64,000 nt of DNA from Mycolicibacterium chlorophenolicum (GCF_001044235.1 NZ_JYNL01000069.1:306900-370899); one strand, 5' to 3'. Positions 18,984 to 27,748 are shown, numbered from the stretch's first letter. Numbers and translations: made by a program. Notes: generated by a model not told the origin, from the letters alone.

Positions 18984-19961
18984 GTGGGCATCAGCCACCG
19001 TGCTCCTCACGTCCGCACGCCGCGTCGGTCGACGGTAGCCCTGGCGGCCGTGGCAACGCTGGCGTCGACGGGCTCGTTCTATGTCGGCGCCCGCAACCTG
19101 CTGACCGGGCAGGCCGATCAGGCCCGGCGCGTCATCCCCAAGTCGTGGGACATCCCGCCGCGCGCCGACGGCGTCTACACCGGTGACGACGGCCCTCCGC
19201 AGCGCTGGCATCGCGGGGTGCCGTTCGACCTGCACCTGATGATCTTCGGCGACTCCACGGCCACCGGCTACGGCTGCGCCACCGCCGACGAGGTGCCCGG
19301 CGTGCTGCTGGCGCGGGGCCTGGCCGAGGAGTCGGGGAAACGCATCCGGTTGAGCACGAAGGCCATCGTCGGCGCGACGTCCAAGGGCCTGTCCGGTCAG
19401 ATCGACGCGATGTTCGTCGCCGGTCCCCCGCCGGACGCTGCGGTGATCATGATCGGCGCCAACGACATCACCGCCCCCAACGGCATCGGCCCGTCGGCCC
19501 GCCGGCTGGGCCGTGCCGTGCGGCGGTTGCGCGGTAGCGGCGCGGTCGTCGTCGTCGGCACCTGCCCGGACTTCGGGGTGATCAAGGCGATCCCGCAGCC
19601 GCTGCGCTGGGTGGCCCGCAGCCGCGGACTGCGGCTGGCGCGGGTGCAGGCGGGCGCCGTCCGCGCGGCCGGCGGCGTCCCGGTGCCGTTCTCCGACCTG
19701 CTCGCCCCGCACTTTCAGCAGGCTCCGGAGGAGATGTTCTCCTCCGACATGTTCCACCCGTCGGCGGCGGGTTACGCGCTCGCGGCCAAGCAGCTGCTGC
19801 CCGCGCTGCGCGAGGCCCTCGGCGAGTCGGCAGCCGGTGATCCGGCGCTGGAGTCGCGTTCGGCCGAGGGCGCGTCGCTGCTGTCGCGGGTCTCCAACCT
19901 CAGCCGGTTGTGGCGCCGCTCGACCGGGGTGCCCGCGCCGATCGTGGTGGCTGCGAGCTAG
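18984..19961 (+). CDS. SGNH/GDSL-family esterase with N-terminal membrane anchor or signal
   Basis: 325 residues. Block I FGDSTATGYG (catalytic Ser), block III GAND and block V DMFHPS (Asp/His) identify an SGNH hydrolase. Residues ~18-35 are hydrophobic (STVALAAVATLASTGSFYVG), so the enzyme is probably exported or anchored. It corresponds to Rv1075c, described as a GDSL-type lipase/esterase. The start is GTG 18984, chosen because no other start precedes the hydrophobic segment and a -10 box sits at leaderless spacing. Confidence 0.87.
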   Translation: MGISHRAPHVRTPRRSTVALAAVATLASTGSFYVGARNLLTGQADQARRVIPKSWDIPPRADGVYTGDDGPPQRWHRGVPFDLHLMIFGDSTATGYGCATADEVPGVLLARGLAEESGKRIRLSTKAIVGATSKGLSGQIDAMFVAGPPPDAAVIMIGANDITAPNGIGPSARRLGRAVRRLRGSGAVVVVGTCPDFGVIKAIPQPLRWVARSRGLRLARVQAGAVRAAGGVPVPFSDLLAPHFQQAPEEMFSSDMFHPSAAGYALAAKQLLPALREALGESAAGDPALESRSAEGASLLSRVSNLSRLWRRSTGVPAPIVVAAS

Positions 19962-20000
19962 GTTCACAGCAGAGAACTCGCTGTCTACCGAGGAGTCGTC

Positions 20001-21218
20001 ATGCCCGAAGCCGTCATCGTCGCCACCGCCCGCTCCCCGATCGGCCGGGCCAACAAGGGATCGCTGGTGTCCATGCGGCCCGACGACCTGGCCGCCCAGA
20101 TGGTCAAGGCCGTGCTGGACAAGGTGCCCGCCCTGGACCCGCGCGACATCGACGACCTGATCATGGGCTGCGGCCAGCCCGGCGGTGAGGCCGGCTTCAA
20201 CATCGGTCGCACCGTGGCGGTGCAGCTGGGCTACGACTTCCTGCCCGGCACGACGGTGAACCGGTACTGCTCGTCGTCGCTGCAGACCACGCGGATGGCG
20301 TTCCATGCGATCAAGGCCGGCGAGGGGGACGCGTTCATCTCCGCCGGCGTCGAGACCGTGTCGCGCTTCCTCAAGGGCACCTCCGACGGATGGCCGGATT
20401 CGAAGAACCCGATCTACAACGACGCCATGGCCCGCACCGAGCAGGCCGCCGCGGGTGCGAGCGAATGGCACGACCCGCGCGAGGACGGCAACCTGCCGGA
20501 CGTCTACATCGCGATGGGCCAGACCGCCGAGAACGTCGCCGCCTTCACCGGCATCAGCCGCGAGGACCAGGACCACTGGGGTGTGCGGTCGCAGAACCGT
20601 GCCGAGGAGGCCATCAAGAGCGGCTTCTTCGAGCGCGAGATCGTGCCGGTCACGCTGCCCGACGGCACCGTCGTCACCACCGATGACGGCCCGCGCGCCG
20701 GCACCACCTACGAGAAGATCAGCCAGCTCAAGCCGGTGTTCCGGCCCAACGGCACGATCACCGCGGGCAACGCGTGCCCGCTCAACGACGGCGCGGCCGC
20801 CGTGGTGATCATGAGCGACACGAAGGCCAAGGACCTGGGGCTGACGCCGCTGGCCCGCATCGTGTCGACCGGGGTGTCGGGGCTGTCGCCGGAGATCATG
20901 GGCCTGGGCCCGATCGAGGCGGTCAAGAAGGCGCTGGCCAACGCGAAGATGTCGATCGGCGACATCGACCTCTACGAGATCAACGAGGCGTTCGCCGTGC
21001 AGGTGCTCGGCTCGGCGCGTGAACTCGGGATGGACCTCGAGAAGCTCAACGTCTCGGGTGGGGCGATCGCGCTGGGGCACCCGTTCGGGATGACGGGCGC
21101 CCGCATCACCGCCACGCTGCTGAACAACCTCGCCACGCACGACAAGACGTTCGGCATCGAGACGATGTGCGTGGGCGGCGGCCAGGGCATGGCGATGGTC
21201 GTGGAGCGCCTCTCCTAG
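20001..21218 (+). CDS. fadA3: Acetyl-CoA acyltransferase (thiolase)
   Basis: 405 residues. Nucleophilic Cys90 in NRYCSSSLQTT; histidine in GGAIALGHPFGMTGA and the second cysteine in MCVGGGQGMAMV complete the thiolase active site, so the enzyme should be catalytically intact. Role in beta-oxidation or ketone-body type condensation. GAGGAG lies upstream of ATG 20001. Matches Rv1074c by position, immediately after the GDSL esterase gene on the same strand (39-base gap). Family members are also called beta-ketoadipyl-CoA thiolase; substrate chain length is not readable. Confidence 0.92.
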   Translation: MPEAVIVATARSPIGRANKGSLVSMRPDDLAAQMVKAVLDKVPALDPRDIDDLIMGCGQPGGEAGFNIGRTVAVQLGYDFLPGTTVNRYCSSSLQTTRMAFHAIKAGEGDAFISAGVETVSRFLKGTSDGWPDSKNPIYNDAMARTEQAAAGASEWHDPREDGNLPDVYIAMGQTAENVAAFTGISREDQDHWGVRSQNRAEEAIKSGFFEREIVPVTLPDGTVVTTDDGPRAGTTYEKISQLKPVFRPNGTITAGNACPLNDGAAAVVIMSDTKAKDLGLTPLARIVSTGVSGLSPEIMGLGPIEAVKKALANAKMSIGDIDLYEINEAFAVQVLGSARELGMDLEKLNVSGGAIALGHPFGMTGARITATLLNNLATHDKTFGIETMCVGGGQGMAMVVERLS

Positions 21219-21227
21219 TTTTGGCGC

Positions 21228-21283
21228 CGAGACTGCGGGGAGATCGCCAGATCACGAGATTTCTCGATTTCCCCGCAGTCTCG
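21228..21283. repeat. 56-bp inverted-repeat element, copy at 3' end of DUF559 gene
   Basis: Perfect 14-bp terminal arms CGAGACTGCGGGGA (21228-21241) and TCCCCGCAGTCTCG (21270-21283), with an inner CGAGA/TCTCG palindrome. The DUF559 stop codon lies inside it, so its right arm is coding for the protein's last residues. A second element of the same length and the same nine outer bases lies upstream of the gene. Confidence 0.85.
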
Positions 21284-22121
21284 ATGCCCAGGCGCGCTCG
21301 ATCCGCGCTCGAATGTCGGACGGTCGGTCCGCCTTGATGACACGGATGACGAGCCATCCGAGCTCTCGAAGGTCCTCGGAACGACGGATGTCCCTGGCGT
21401 ATTGCGCGTCGTCGGTGCGGTGGTGTTCACCGTCGTACTCGACGGCGATCGTGACCTCAGGCCACCCCATGTCCAGGTAGTACTTCCGTCGGCTGTCCAG
21501 ACTCTGGACGGGGATCTGCGTCTGTGGTTTCGGATGACCCGCTCGCACAACCAGCAGGCGCAGCCATGTCTCCTTCGGTGAAGCCGCACCAGGGTCGTAA
21601 AGGTCCAGAACGGTCTCGAGTTGTCTCAGTCCACGAGCCCCGCGGTGCCGCCGCGCGCAGGCCATTACGTCGTCGGCACGCAGTCCCGTCGCATTACCCA
21701 GGGCGTCGAGTCGCGCGACCGCGTCGTCGAGACGGCCTCGCCGGGCGAGGTCATATGCAGTCCGGACGACGGTGGTGACCCGTAGGCCGTCAAGGTTCGT
21801 GTATTCCTCTGGTCGCAGGCGGACGTCGGAGGTGAGGAGGCCGGGCGGCTGACGCGCGTTCGACCAGACGAGTTCGACGGGGAGTGTGGGATCGACCCAT
21901 CGCGCGCCGTGAAGAGCCGACGCCGTCAGCCCGGCGATGACGCCTTCGCGATGGGACCAGAGCCACGCCGCCTTCGCGCGATGCTCGAGAGTCAGCGATA
22001 CCTCGGCGGGTGCATAGACATCCGGGTAGATCGCTTGATAGATCGACCGTAGCTCGTGCTTTCTGACGAGACCTTCTGCGATCGCTTCACTGCCGACGAA
22101 GGGCCAATTGCGGGGTGTCAC
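21252..22121 (-). CDS. DUF559 nuclease-fold protein with AbiEi-like N-terminal region
   Basis: 289 residues from GTG 22121. The C-terminal ~110 residues are a DUF559/Vsr-type restriction-endonuclease fold (YYLDMGWPEVTIAVEYDGEHH, then RDIRRSEDLRELGWLVIRV), with acidic residues at the expected nuclease positions. The N-terminal part (REGVIAGLTASALHGARW, LDGLRVTTVVRTAYDLAR) resembles the AbiEi antitoxin domain of type IV toxin-antitoxin systems. No toxin partner is adjacent. Position and orientation correspond to Rv1073. Base composition looks somewhat less GC-rich than neighbours by eye. It is bracketed by two inverted-repeat elements. Confidence 0.8.
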   Translation of the reverse strand: MTPRNWPFVGSEAIAEGLVRKHELRSIYQAIYPDVYAPAEVSLTLEHRAKAAWLWSHREGVIAGLTASALHGARWVDPTLPVELVWSNARQPPGLLTSDVRLRPEEYTNLDGLRVTTVVRTAYDLARRGRLDDAVARLDALGNATGLRADDVMACARRHRGARGLRQLETVLDLYDPGAASPKETWLRLLVVRAGHPKPQTQIPVQSLDSRRKYYLDMGWPEVTIAVEYDGEHHRTDDAQYARDIRRSEDLRELGWLVIRVIKADRPSDIRARIERAWASRLRGNREIS

Positions 22122-22159
22122 CCAGCCAACGTCGCACGCCGGAACGCCGATAGAGCCGA

Positions 22160-22215
22160 CGAGACTGCGGGCAGATTGCGATCTGGGGATGAAACGCGAT
22201 CTGTGAGCAGTCTCG
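22160..22215. repeat. 56-bp inverted-repeat element, copy upstream of DUF559 gene
   Basis: Arms CGAGACTGC (22160-22168) and GCAGTCTCG (22207-22215), plus inner GCGATC pairs. Same length as the downstream copy and the same CGAGACTGCGGG...AGAT left half; the centres differ. It lies 39 bases upstream of the gene's GTG start. Confidence 0.8.
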
Positions 22216-22230
22216 AGCCCACCAGCGCAT

Positions 22231-22263
22231 GAAAAAGGGGCGCCCACCGCAGTGAGCGCCCCT
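22231..22263 (-). terminator. Rho-independent terminator of the BI-1 family gene
   Basis: On the minus strand an 8-bp stem AGGGGCGC/GCGCCCCT with a 12-base loop is followed directly by TTTTT (22236-22232). Located 15 bases after the gene's stop. A true U-tract terminator, which is uncommon in mycobacteria. A second small hairpin, GTCTCG-AGC-CGAGAC, spans 22264-22278 and overlaps the stop codon. Confidence 0.78.
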
Positions 22264-22277
22264 GTCTCGAGCCGAGA

Positions 22278-23132
22278 CTAGTCGCTGTTGAAGTAGCTCA
22301 GCAGGCGCAGGATCTCGATGTAGAGCCAGACCAGGGTCACGGTCAGGCCGAGCGCGATGCCCCAGGCCGCCTTCTCCGGCGCGCCGGCGCGGATCATCTG
22401 ATCTGCGGCATCGAAATCGAGCAGGAACGAGAACGCCGCGATGCCGATGCACACCAGCGAGAAGATGATCGCGATCGGGCCGCCGCTGCGCAGGCCGAGG
22501 CCGTCGCCGCCGCCGACGCCGAACAGCGCGAGCACGAGATTGCCGAGCATCAGCACCAGAACGCCGATCATGGCCGCGACCATGAAGCGGGTGAACTTCG
22601 GCGTGACGCGGATGGCGCCGGTTTTGTAGACCACGAGCATGCCCGCGAAGACGCCGATGGTGCCGAGCACCGCCTGGCTGATCAGCGCACCCGCGCTGAC
22701 CCCGGACACCATCAGGTTCGCGACGACGAACGAGAACGCGCCGAGGAACAGGCCCTCCAGCGCGGCGTAGGTCAGTACGACACCCGGGTTGTCCTGCTTG
22801 CGGCCGAACGTCGCGATCAGCACGACCGCGAGGCCGCCGAAGGCGCCCACCAACGTGAACGGCATCGCCAGCGCCACGTTCTGGGCGACCAGGAAGTAGG
22901 AGACGACGGCGACCGCGGACAGCACGGCCAGCGTGATGCCGGTCTTGGTGACGACGTCATCGATCGTCAGCGGACGCGAGACACCGCGCTGCTGCTGATC
23001 GGGGTAGGCAGTGTAGGGATCGGCGTGTACCGCTTGCGCACCGTAGCCGGCGGCTCCGGTACCGAATTGCGCGTATCCGCCCTGCTGCCCCTTGGGGAGC
23101 GTGCGAAATACCGGGTTGCTGCTCTCGCGCAC
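22278..23132 (-). CDS. Bax inhibitor-1 / YccA family membrane protein
   Basis: 284 residues from GTG 23132 with AGGAA upstream. A cytosolic Gly/Gln/Tyr-rich N-terminus (~75 residues) precedes seven hydrophobic helices. BI-1-type features include PFTLVGAFGGLAVV and the late LDFDAADQMI block and LGLTVTLVWLYIEILRLL. Bacterial members are putative calcium-leak or membrane-stress proteins; their role in mycobacteria is not established. Counterpart of Rv1072. It is transcribed toward the DUF559 gene but separated from it by a strong terminator and an inverted-repeat element. Confidence 0.87.
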   Translation of the reverse strand: MRESSNPVFRTLPKGQQGGYAQFGTGAAGYGAQAVHADPYTAYPDQQQRGVSRPLTIDDVVTKTGITLAVLSAVAVVSYFLVAQNVALAMPFTLVGAFGGLAVVLIATFGRKQDNPGVVLTYAALEGLFLGAFSFVVANLMVSGVSAGALISQAVLGTIGVFAGMLVVYKTGAIRVTPKFTRFMVAAMIGVLVLMLGNLVLALFGVGGGDGLGLRSGGPIAIIFSLVCIGIAAFSFLLDFDAADQMIRAGAPEKAAWGIALGLTVTLVWLYIEILRLLSYFNSD

Positions 23133-23282
23133 CGTCGGTTCCTTTCCTGATGTCGTGTGTCGGCCTGTGCCGAACATTGGTTGAACGATCGGCGGGCCGG
23201 GACGGTTCCCGGTTCCACAGAACAGTTCCCAGGCTCTTCACAGGAAACCTTACCCGGGCCCACGCGATCCGGGGTGACGATC

Positions 23283-23288
23283 TAGATT
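23283..23288 (+). promoter_or_regulatory. -10 hexamer for leaderless echA9 mRNA
   Basis: TAGATT ends six bases before GTG 23295; no ribosome-binding site intervenes. The spacing is that of leaderless mycobacterial transcripts. Confidence 0.5.
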
Positions 23289-23294
23289 GCTCCC

Positions 23295-24344
23295 GTGGAG
23301 GAAAACGAGGATGTCCTAGTAAGTGTGAGCAACCGCGTCGGCCACCTCACCCTCAACCGGCCCAAGGCCATCAACTCGCTGACCCATCCGATGGTCACCG
23401 CGATCTCGGCGGCGCTCACCGCGTGGCAGGACGACGACGACGTCCGTGCCGTCGTCGTGACCGGGGCGGGAGACCGGGGCCTGTGCGCCGGCGGCGACGT
23501 CGTCGCGATCTACCACTCGGCCAAGGCCGACGGCGCCGAGGCTCGTAGCTTCTGGCATGACGAGTACCTGCTGAACTCCTTCATCGGCCGCTACCCGAAG
23601 CCGTACGTCGCGGTCATGAACGGCATCACGATGGGCGGCGGCGTCGGGATCAGCGCCCACGGCAGCGTCCGCGTGGTCACCGAGACCACCAAGATGGCGA
23701 TGCCCGAAGTCGGCATCGGGTTCATCCCCGACGTCGGCGGCAACTTCATCCTGTCGCGGGCGCCCGGCCTGCTCGGCGTGCATGCCGCGCTGACGGGCGC
23801 CCCGTTCAGCGGCGCGGACGCCATCGCGATGGGCTTCGCCGATCACTTCGTCCCCCACGACGACCTGGAGGCATTCCTCGGTGCCGTGGAAGCCGACGGG
23901 GTCGACCACGCGGTCGCCGCGTTCGCGCATCAGCCACCGCCGAGCACGCTGCTCGCCCAGCGCGACTGGATCGACGAGTGCTATGCCGGTGCGACCGTCG
24001 CCGACATCGTCGACGCACTGCGCCGTCACGGGGAGGGGCCGGCCGACGACGCCGCCGACCTCATCACGTCCCGCTCTCCGCTGGCCCTGTCGGTCGCACT
24101 GGAGGCCGTGCGCCGGGCCGCGTCGCTGACCACACTGGAAGACGTGCTGCGCCAGGAGTTCCGAACCTCCTGCGCGGCGTTGCGTTCCCATGATCTGGTG
24201 GAGGGCATCCGGGCGCAGCTCATCGACAAGGACCGCAACCCGCAGTGGTCGCCGGCGTCGTTCGACGCCGTGATCGCCGCGGACGTCGACGCGTACTTCG
24301 CCTCCGCCGACCCCGATCTGACCTTCGACCAGGAGCAGCCATGA
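23295..24344 (+). CDS. echA9: 3-hydroxyisobutyryl-CoA hydrolase (enoyl-CoA hydratase/isomerase family)
   Basis: 349 residues, longer than a standard crotonase and with the C-terminal extension of HIBCH-type proteins (DVLRQEFRTSCAAL, EGIRAQLIDKDRNPQW). Oxyanion-hole loops are GLCAGGDV and NGITMGGGVG; the catalytic Glu/Asp pair is expected in AMPEVGIGFIPDVGG. This points to hydrolysis of 3-hydroxyisobutyryl-CoA in valine breakdown. It overlaps the downstream echA8 by four bases (ATGA), so the two are translationally coupled. Confidence 0.9.
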   Translation: MEENEDVLVSVSNRVGHLTLNRPKAINSLTHPMVTAISAALTAWQDDDDVRAVVVTGAGDRGLCAGGDVVAIYHSAKADGAEARSFWHDEYLLNSFIGRYPKPYVAVMNGITMGGGVGISAHGSVRVVTETTKMAMPEVGIGFIPDVGGNFILSRAPGLLGVHAALTGAPFSGADAIAMGFADHFVPHDDLEAFLGAVEADGVDHAVAAFAHQPPPSTLLAQRDWIDECYAGATVADIVDALRRHGEGPADDAADLITSRSPLALSVALEAVRRAASLTTLEDVLRQEFRTSCAALRSHDLVEGIRAQLIDKDRNPQWSPASFDAVIAADVDAYFASADPDLTFDQEQP

Positions 24345-25123
24345 CCGCAGAGAACTACGAGACCATCCTCGTCGCCCGCGACGGCCGGGTCGCCACGATC
24401 ACGTTGAACCGGCCCAAGGCGCTCAACGCGCTCAACAGCCAGGTCATGACCGAAGTGACCACAGCCGCAGCCGAACTCGACGCCGACCCGGGCGTCGGCG
24501 CGATCATCGTCACCGGCAACGAGAAGGCGTTCGCGGCCGGGGCGGACATCAAGGAGATGGCGAACCTGTCGTTCGCCGACGTCTTCTCCTCCGACTTCTT
24601 CGCGGCCTGGGGCAGATTCGCGGCCACCCGCACCCCGACCATCGCGGCGGTGGCCGGGTACGCACTGGGCGGCGGCTGCGAGCTGGCGATGATGTGCGAC
24701 ATCCTGATCGCCGCCGACAGCGCCAAGTTCGGCCAGCCCGAGATCAAGCTCGGTGTGCTGCCGGGGATGGGCGGCTCCCAGCGGCTGACGCGCGCGATCG
24801 GCAAAGCCAAGGCGATGGACCTGATCCTGACCGGCCGCAACATGGGCGCCGAGGAGGCCGAGCGCGCCGGGCTGGTGTCCCGCGTCGTCCCGGCCGACAC
24901 CCTGCTCGAGGAGGCCCGTTCGGTCGCGCAGACGATCGCCGGTATGTCGCTGTCCGCGTCGCGGATGGCCAAGGAGGCGGTCAACCGCGCGTTCGAATCC
25001 ACCCTGGCGGAGGGCTTGCTCTACGAGCGCCGGCTGTTCCACTCGGCGTTCGCCACCGACGACCAGACCGAGGGCATGGCCGCCTTCACCGAGAAGCGTT
25101 CGCCGAACTTCACGCACCGCTAA
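24341..25123 (+). CDS. echA8: Enoyl-CoA hydratase (crotonase)
   Basis: 260 residues. Hydrates trans-2-enoyl-CoA to 3-hydroxyacyl-CoA in beta-oxidation. Both catalytic glutamates are in place (GGGCELAMMCD and GQPEIKLGVLPGMGG), and the oxyanion loop is FAAGADIKEM. Start ATG 24341 overlaps the echA9 stop. Orthologous in place to Rv1070c. Paired with echA9 it may serve branched-chain amino-acid or short-chain acyl-CoA degradation. Confidence 0.94.
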   Translation: MTAENYETILVARDGRVATITLNRPKALNALNSQVMTEVTTAAAELDADPGVGAIIVTGNEKAFAAGADIKEMANLSFADVFSSDFFAAWGRFAATRTPTIAAVAGYALGGGCELAMMCDILIAADSAKFGQPEIKLGVLPGMGGSQRLTRAIGKAKAMDLILTGRNMGAEEAERAGLVSRVVPADTLLEEARSVAQTIAGMSLSASRMAKEAVNRAFESTLAEGLLYERRLFHSAFATDDQTEGMAAFTEKRSPNFTHR

Positions 25124-25132
25124 AGTGCCCTG

Positions 25133-26824
25133 GTGACCGATACCGTCCCCGCGACCGAGGTGGAGGCGCCGGCGCCGGCGCCCCGCAAGCCGTGGTGGGT
25201 CCGGCGCTACACGTTCACCGGCACCGCCGTGGGTCTGGTCCTGCTGTGGCTGTCGATGACGCCGTCGCTGCTGCCCCGCGGCCCGCTGTTCCAGGGCCTC
25301 GTCAGCGGCGGCGCGGGCGCGATCGGGTACGGCATCGGCGTGTTCGCGGTGTGGCTGGGGCGCTACATGGCGTCGAAGGACTCCAGCCCGCCGGCGCCGC
25401 GCTGGGCCTGGTGGGTGCTGCTGGTCGTCGGCGTCATCGGGCTGGTGCTGGCGATCGTCTGGTTCCACGAATGGCAGGACGACGTCCGCGATCTGATGGG
25501 CGTCCCGCGGTTGACGCTGGGCGATTACCCGTTGGCCGCGGCGATCTCGGTCGTCACGCTGTTCGTGTTCGTCGAAATCGGGCAGTTGATCGGCAGACTG
25601 GTGCGCTACCTCGTCCGTCAGCTCAATCGTGTTGCCCCGCCCCGGGTTTCGGCGGTCATCGTGGTGACGCTGTTGCTGGCGTTGACGGTCGCGCTGCTCA
25701 ACGGCGTGGTGGTGCGGTTCGCGATGAGCACCATCAACAAGACGTTCGCGGCGGTCAACGACGAGACCGATCCCGACAACGCGCCGCCGGACACCGCGCT
25801 GCGCTCGGGTGGTCCCGAATCGCTGGTGAGTTGGGAGTCGCTGGGCCATCAGGGCCGCATCTTCATCTCCGGCGGTCCGTCGGTGGAGAAGCTCAGCGCG
25901 TTCAACGGCCGCCCGGCCACCGAGCCGATCCGCGCCTACGCCGGCCTGAATTCCGCGGACGGTATCAAGGCCACCGCACAGTTGGCGGCGTTGGAGCTCC
26001 AGCGCACCGGCGGACTCGACCGGGCCGTGGTTGCGGTCGCGACCACCACCGGGACGGGATGGATCAACGAGGCGGAGGCCTCGGCGCTGGAGTACATGTA
26101 CAACGGCAACACCGCGATCGTGTCGATGCAGTACTCCTTCCTGCCCAGCTGGCTGTCCTTCCTCGTCGACAAGGAGAACGCCCGGCAGGCGGGGCAGGCC
26201 CTGTTCGAGGCGGTCGACGAGCTGATCCGCGAGATGCCCGAAGCCCGGCGGCCCAAGCTGGTGGTGTTCGGGGAGAGCCTCGGCTCGTTCGGCGGTGAGG
26301 CGCCGTTCCTCGCGTTGAACAATCTGATCGCCCGCACCGACGGCGCGCTGTTCAGTGGGCCCACGTTCAACAACACGATCTGGACCGACCTGACCCACAA
26401 CCGCGACCCCGGGTCTCCGGAGTGGCTCCCGATCTACGACAAGGGCGCCAACGTCCGCTTCGTGGCCGAGCCGAAAGACCTGCAGCGTCCGCACGATCCG
26501 TGGGAGCAGCCGCGTGCGGTGTACCTGCAGCACGCCTCGGATCCGATCGCGTGGTGGAACCCGGATCTGCTGTTCGCTCAACCGGATTGGCTGCGGGAAC
26601 CGCGTGGTTACGACGTCTCCCCCGACATGGAGTGGATTCCTGTTGTGACGTTCCTGCAGGTGTCGGCCGACATGGCCGTCGCGGTCAACGTACCCGACGG
26701 GCACGGCCACGTGTATGTCCGCGACGTGGCCGACGCGTGGGCGTCGATCCTGTTGCCGCCGGGGTGGTCTCAGGAGAAGACGGAGCGGTTGCGGCCGCTC
26801 CTGCGGTCCGACGAGAACAGCTAG
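25133..26824 (+). CDS. Membrane-anchored alpha/beta-hydrolase
   Basis: 563 residues from GTG 25133. Four to five hydrophobic helices occupy the first ~200 residues (WLSMTPSLLPRG, WAWWVLLVVGVIGLVLAIVW, AAISVVTLFVFVEIG, VSAVIVVTLLLALTVALLN), followed by a catalytic domain with nucleophile motif GESLGSFGG near residue 380. Such proteins are annotated as alpha/beta-hydrolase family 9 and appear to be membrane esterases of unknown substrate. Counterpart of Rv1069c. It begins nine bases after the echA8 stop; TAAAGT at the echA8 end lies six bases before the GTG and may be an internal leaderless promoter. Stop overlaps the convergent rhodanese stop. Confidence 0.87.
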   Translation: MTDTVPATEVEAPAPAPRKPWWVRRYTFTGTAVGLVLLWLSMTPSLLPRGPLFQGLVSGGAGAIGYGIGVFAVWLGRYMASKDSSPPAPRWAWWVLLVVGVIGLVLAIVWFHEWQDDVRDLMGVPRLTLGDYPLAAAISVVTLFVFVEIGQLIGRLVRYLVRQLNRVAPPRVSAVIVVTLLLALTVALLNGVVVRFAMSTINKTFAAVNDETDPDNAPPDTALRSGGPESLVSWESLGHQGRIFISGGPSVEKLSAFNGRPATEPIRAYAGLNSADGIKATAQLAALELQRTGGLDRAVVAVATTTGTGWINEAEASALEYMYNGNTAIVSMQYSFLPSWLSFLVDKENARQAGQALFEAVDELIREMPEARRPKLVVFGESLGSFGGEAPFLALNNLIARTDGALFSGPTFNNTIWTDLTHNRDPGSPEWLPIYDKGANVRFVAEPKDLQRPHDPWEQPRAVYLQHASDPIAWWNPDLLFAQPDWLREPRGYDVSPDMEWIPVVTFLQVSADMAVAVNVPDGHGHVYVRDVADAWASILLPPGWSQEKTERLRPLLRSDENS

Positions 26825-27192
26825 TAGACCAGCACGCCCTTGAGCGCGTGGTAGCCGCCGATGACGTCGGTGGCGCGGTGCAGTCCGATCTCCTGCAGAG
26901 CCGCGGCCGCGAGGCTGGAGGTGTAGCCCTCCGAGCAGAGCACCACCCACTCGACGTCGTCGTCGACGGCCTCCGGCAGCCGGGCGTCGCTGGTGGGGTC
27001 GAGGCGCCACTCGAGCACGTTGCGCTCCACGATCAGCGCGGTGGGCACCTCCCCCTCGATCGCGCGCTGCGCGGCGGGTCGGATGTCGACGAGGATCGCG
27101 CCGCGGCGCAGCGCGGCCGGGAGCTCGTCGGCGGACAACCGGTTGATCTTCGTGCGTGCGTTCTCCAGAACCACGTCGATGCGGCTGCCCAT
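26821..27192 (-). CDS. Rhodanese-like sulfurtransferase
   Basis: 123 residues, single rhodanese domain. The persulfide-forming cysteine is C86 in VVLCSEGYTSS; an N-terminal LVDIRP motif supplies the usual Asp-Arg pair. Likely moves sulfane sulfur arising from cysteine catabolism. The ATG directly abuts the stop of cysteine dioxygenase, so the pair is translationally coupled and functionally linked. Corresponds to Rv1066. Confidence 0.88.
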   Translation of the reverse strand: MGSRIDVVLENARTKINRLSADELPAALRRGAILVDIRPAAQRAIEGEVPTALIVERNVLEWRLDPTSDARLPEAVDDDVEWVVLCSEGYTSSLAAAALQEIGLHRATDVIGGYHALKGVLVY

Positions 27193-27705
27193 CTACTTTC
27201 CCTCCGGCTGGTCGGTCAATTCGGTTCGCTTGCGGCGCAACGTGTTGCGTTCGGAGACCTCGTAGTAGGACATCGCGGTCAGCGGCGGGGAGTAGGCGTG
27301 CACGCTCAAGGTGGGAGCGGGTCCGGCGACGCTGATCGTGTCGCGGGCCCAGACCACATCATGCACCCAGCCGAGTGGGAACGCGGCCTGGTCCCCCGCC
27401 GCGAGCCGGCGGTGCCGCAGCTGCTCGCCGTCCCATCGGGTCTCCTGCAGCGCACCCGACACCACCGTCAGCGCGCCGAGGGAGCCGCCGTGGTCGTGCA
27501 GTTCGGTCGAGCGGTCGGGCACCCAGCTGATCAGCCACACGTCGAGCTCGTCGTCGCCGTGCAGCCGGGTGAACCAGCGCTCGGTGGTGGGTGTTCCGCC
27601 GGCCGGCAGTAGCCGGTCGTACCGCCCGCCCAGTACGTCGGCGGCGTAGCGGTCGGTGGCGTGCAGCAGGTCGGCAGGGCGCAGCCGGGTAGGCGCGAGA
27701 ACCAT
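27193..27705 (-). CDS. Cysteine dioxygenase type I
   Basis: 170 residues, cupin fold. Oxidises L-cysteine to cysteine sulfinate with a mononuclear iron held by three histidines, here H70 and H72 (ELHDHGG) and H115 (WVHDVV); SVHAYSPPLTAMSYYE provides the conserved active-site Tyr region. The Cys of the Cys-Tyr crosslink used by mammalian enzymes is not evident, as usual for bacterial forms. Weak TGGAG precedes ATG 27705. A Cys-Cys leader frame 43 bases upstream suggests regulation by cysteine. Corresponds to Rv1065. Confidence 0.88.
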   Translation of the reverse strand: MVLAPTRLRPADLLHATDRYAADVLGGRYDRLLPAGGTPTTERWFTRLHGDDELDVWLISWVPDRSTELHDHGGSLGALTVVSGALQETRWDGEQLRHRRLAAGDQAAFPLGWVHDVVWARDTISVAGPAPTLSVHAYSPPLTAMSYYEVSERNTLRRKRTELTDQPEGK

Positions 27706-27748
27706 GGGGATACTCCAGGAAGGGACGAACGGGTGGGAGGGGTCGGCG

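Noticed and set aside
24026..27010. Very long minus-strand open frame (994 codons) across the echA8 and membrane hydrolase genes
   Set aside because: It is antisense to two well-defined genes, is Arg/His/Gln-rich without domain features, and exists because high-GC DNA lacks stop codons.
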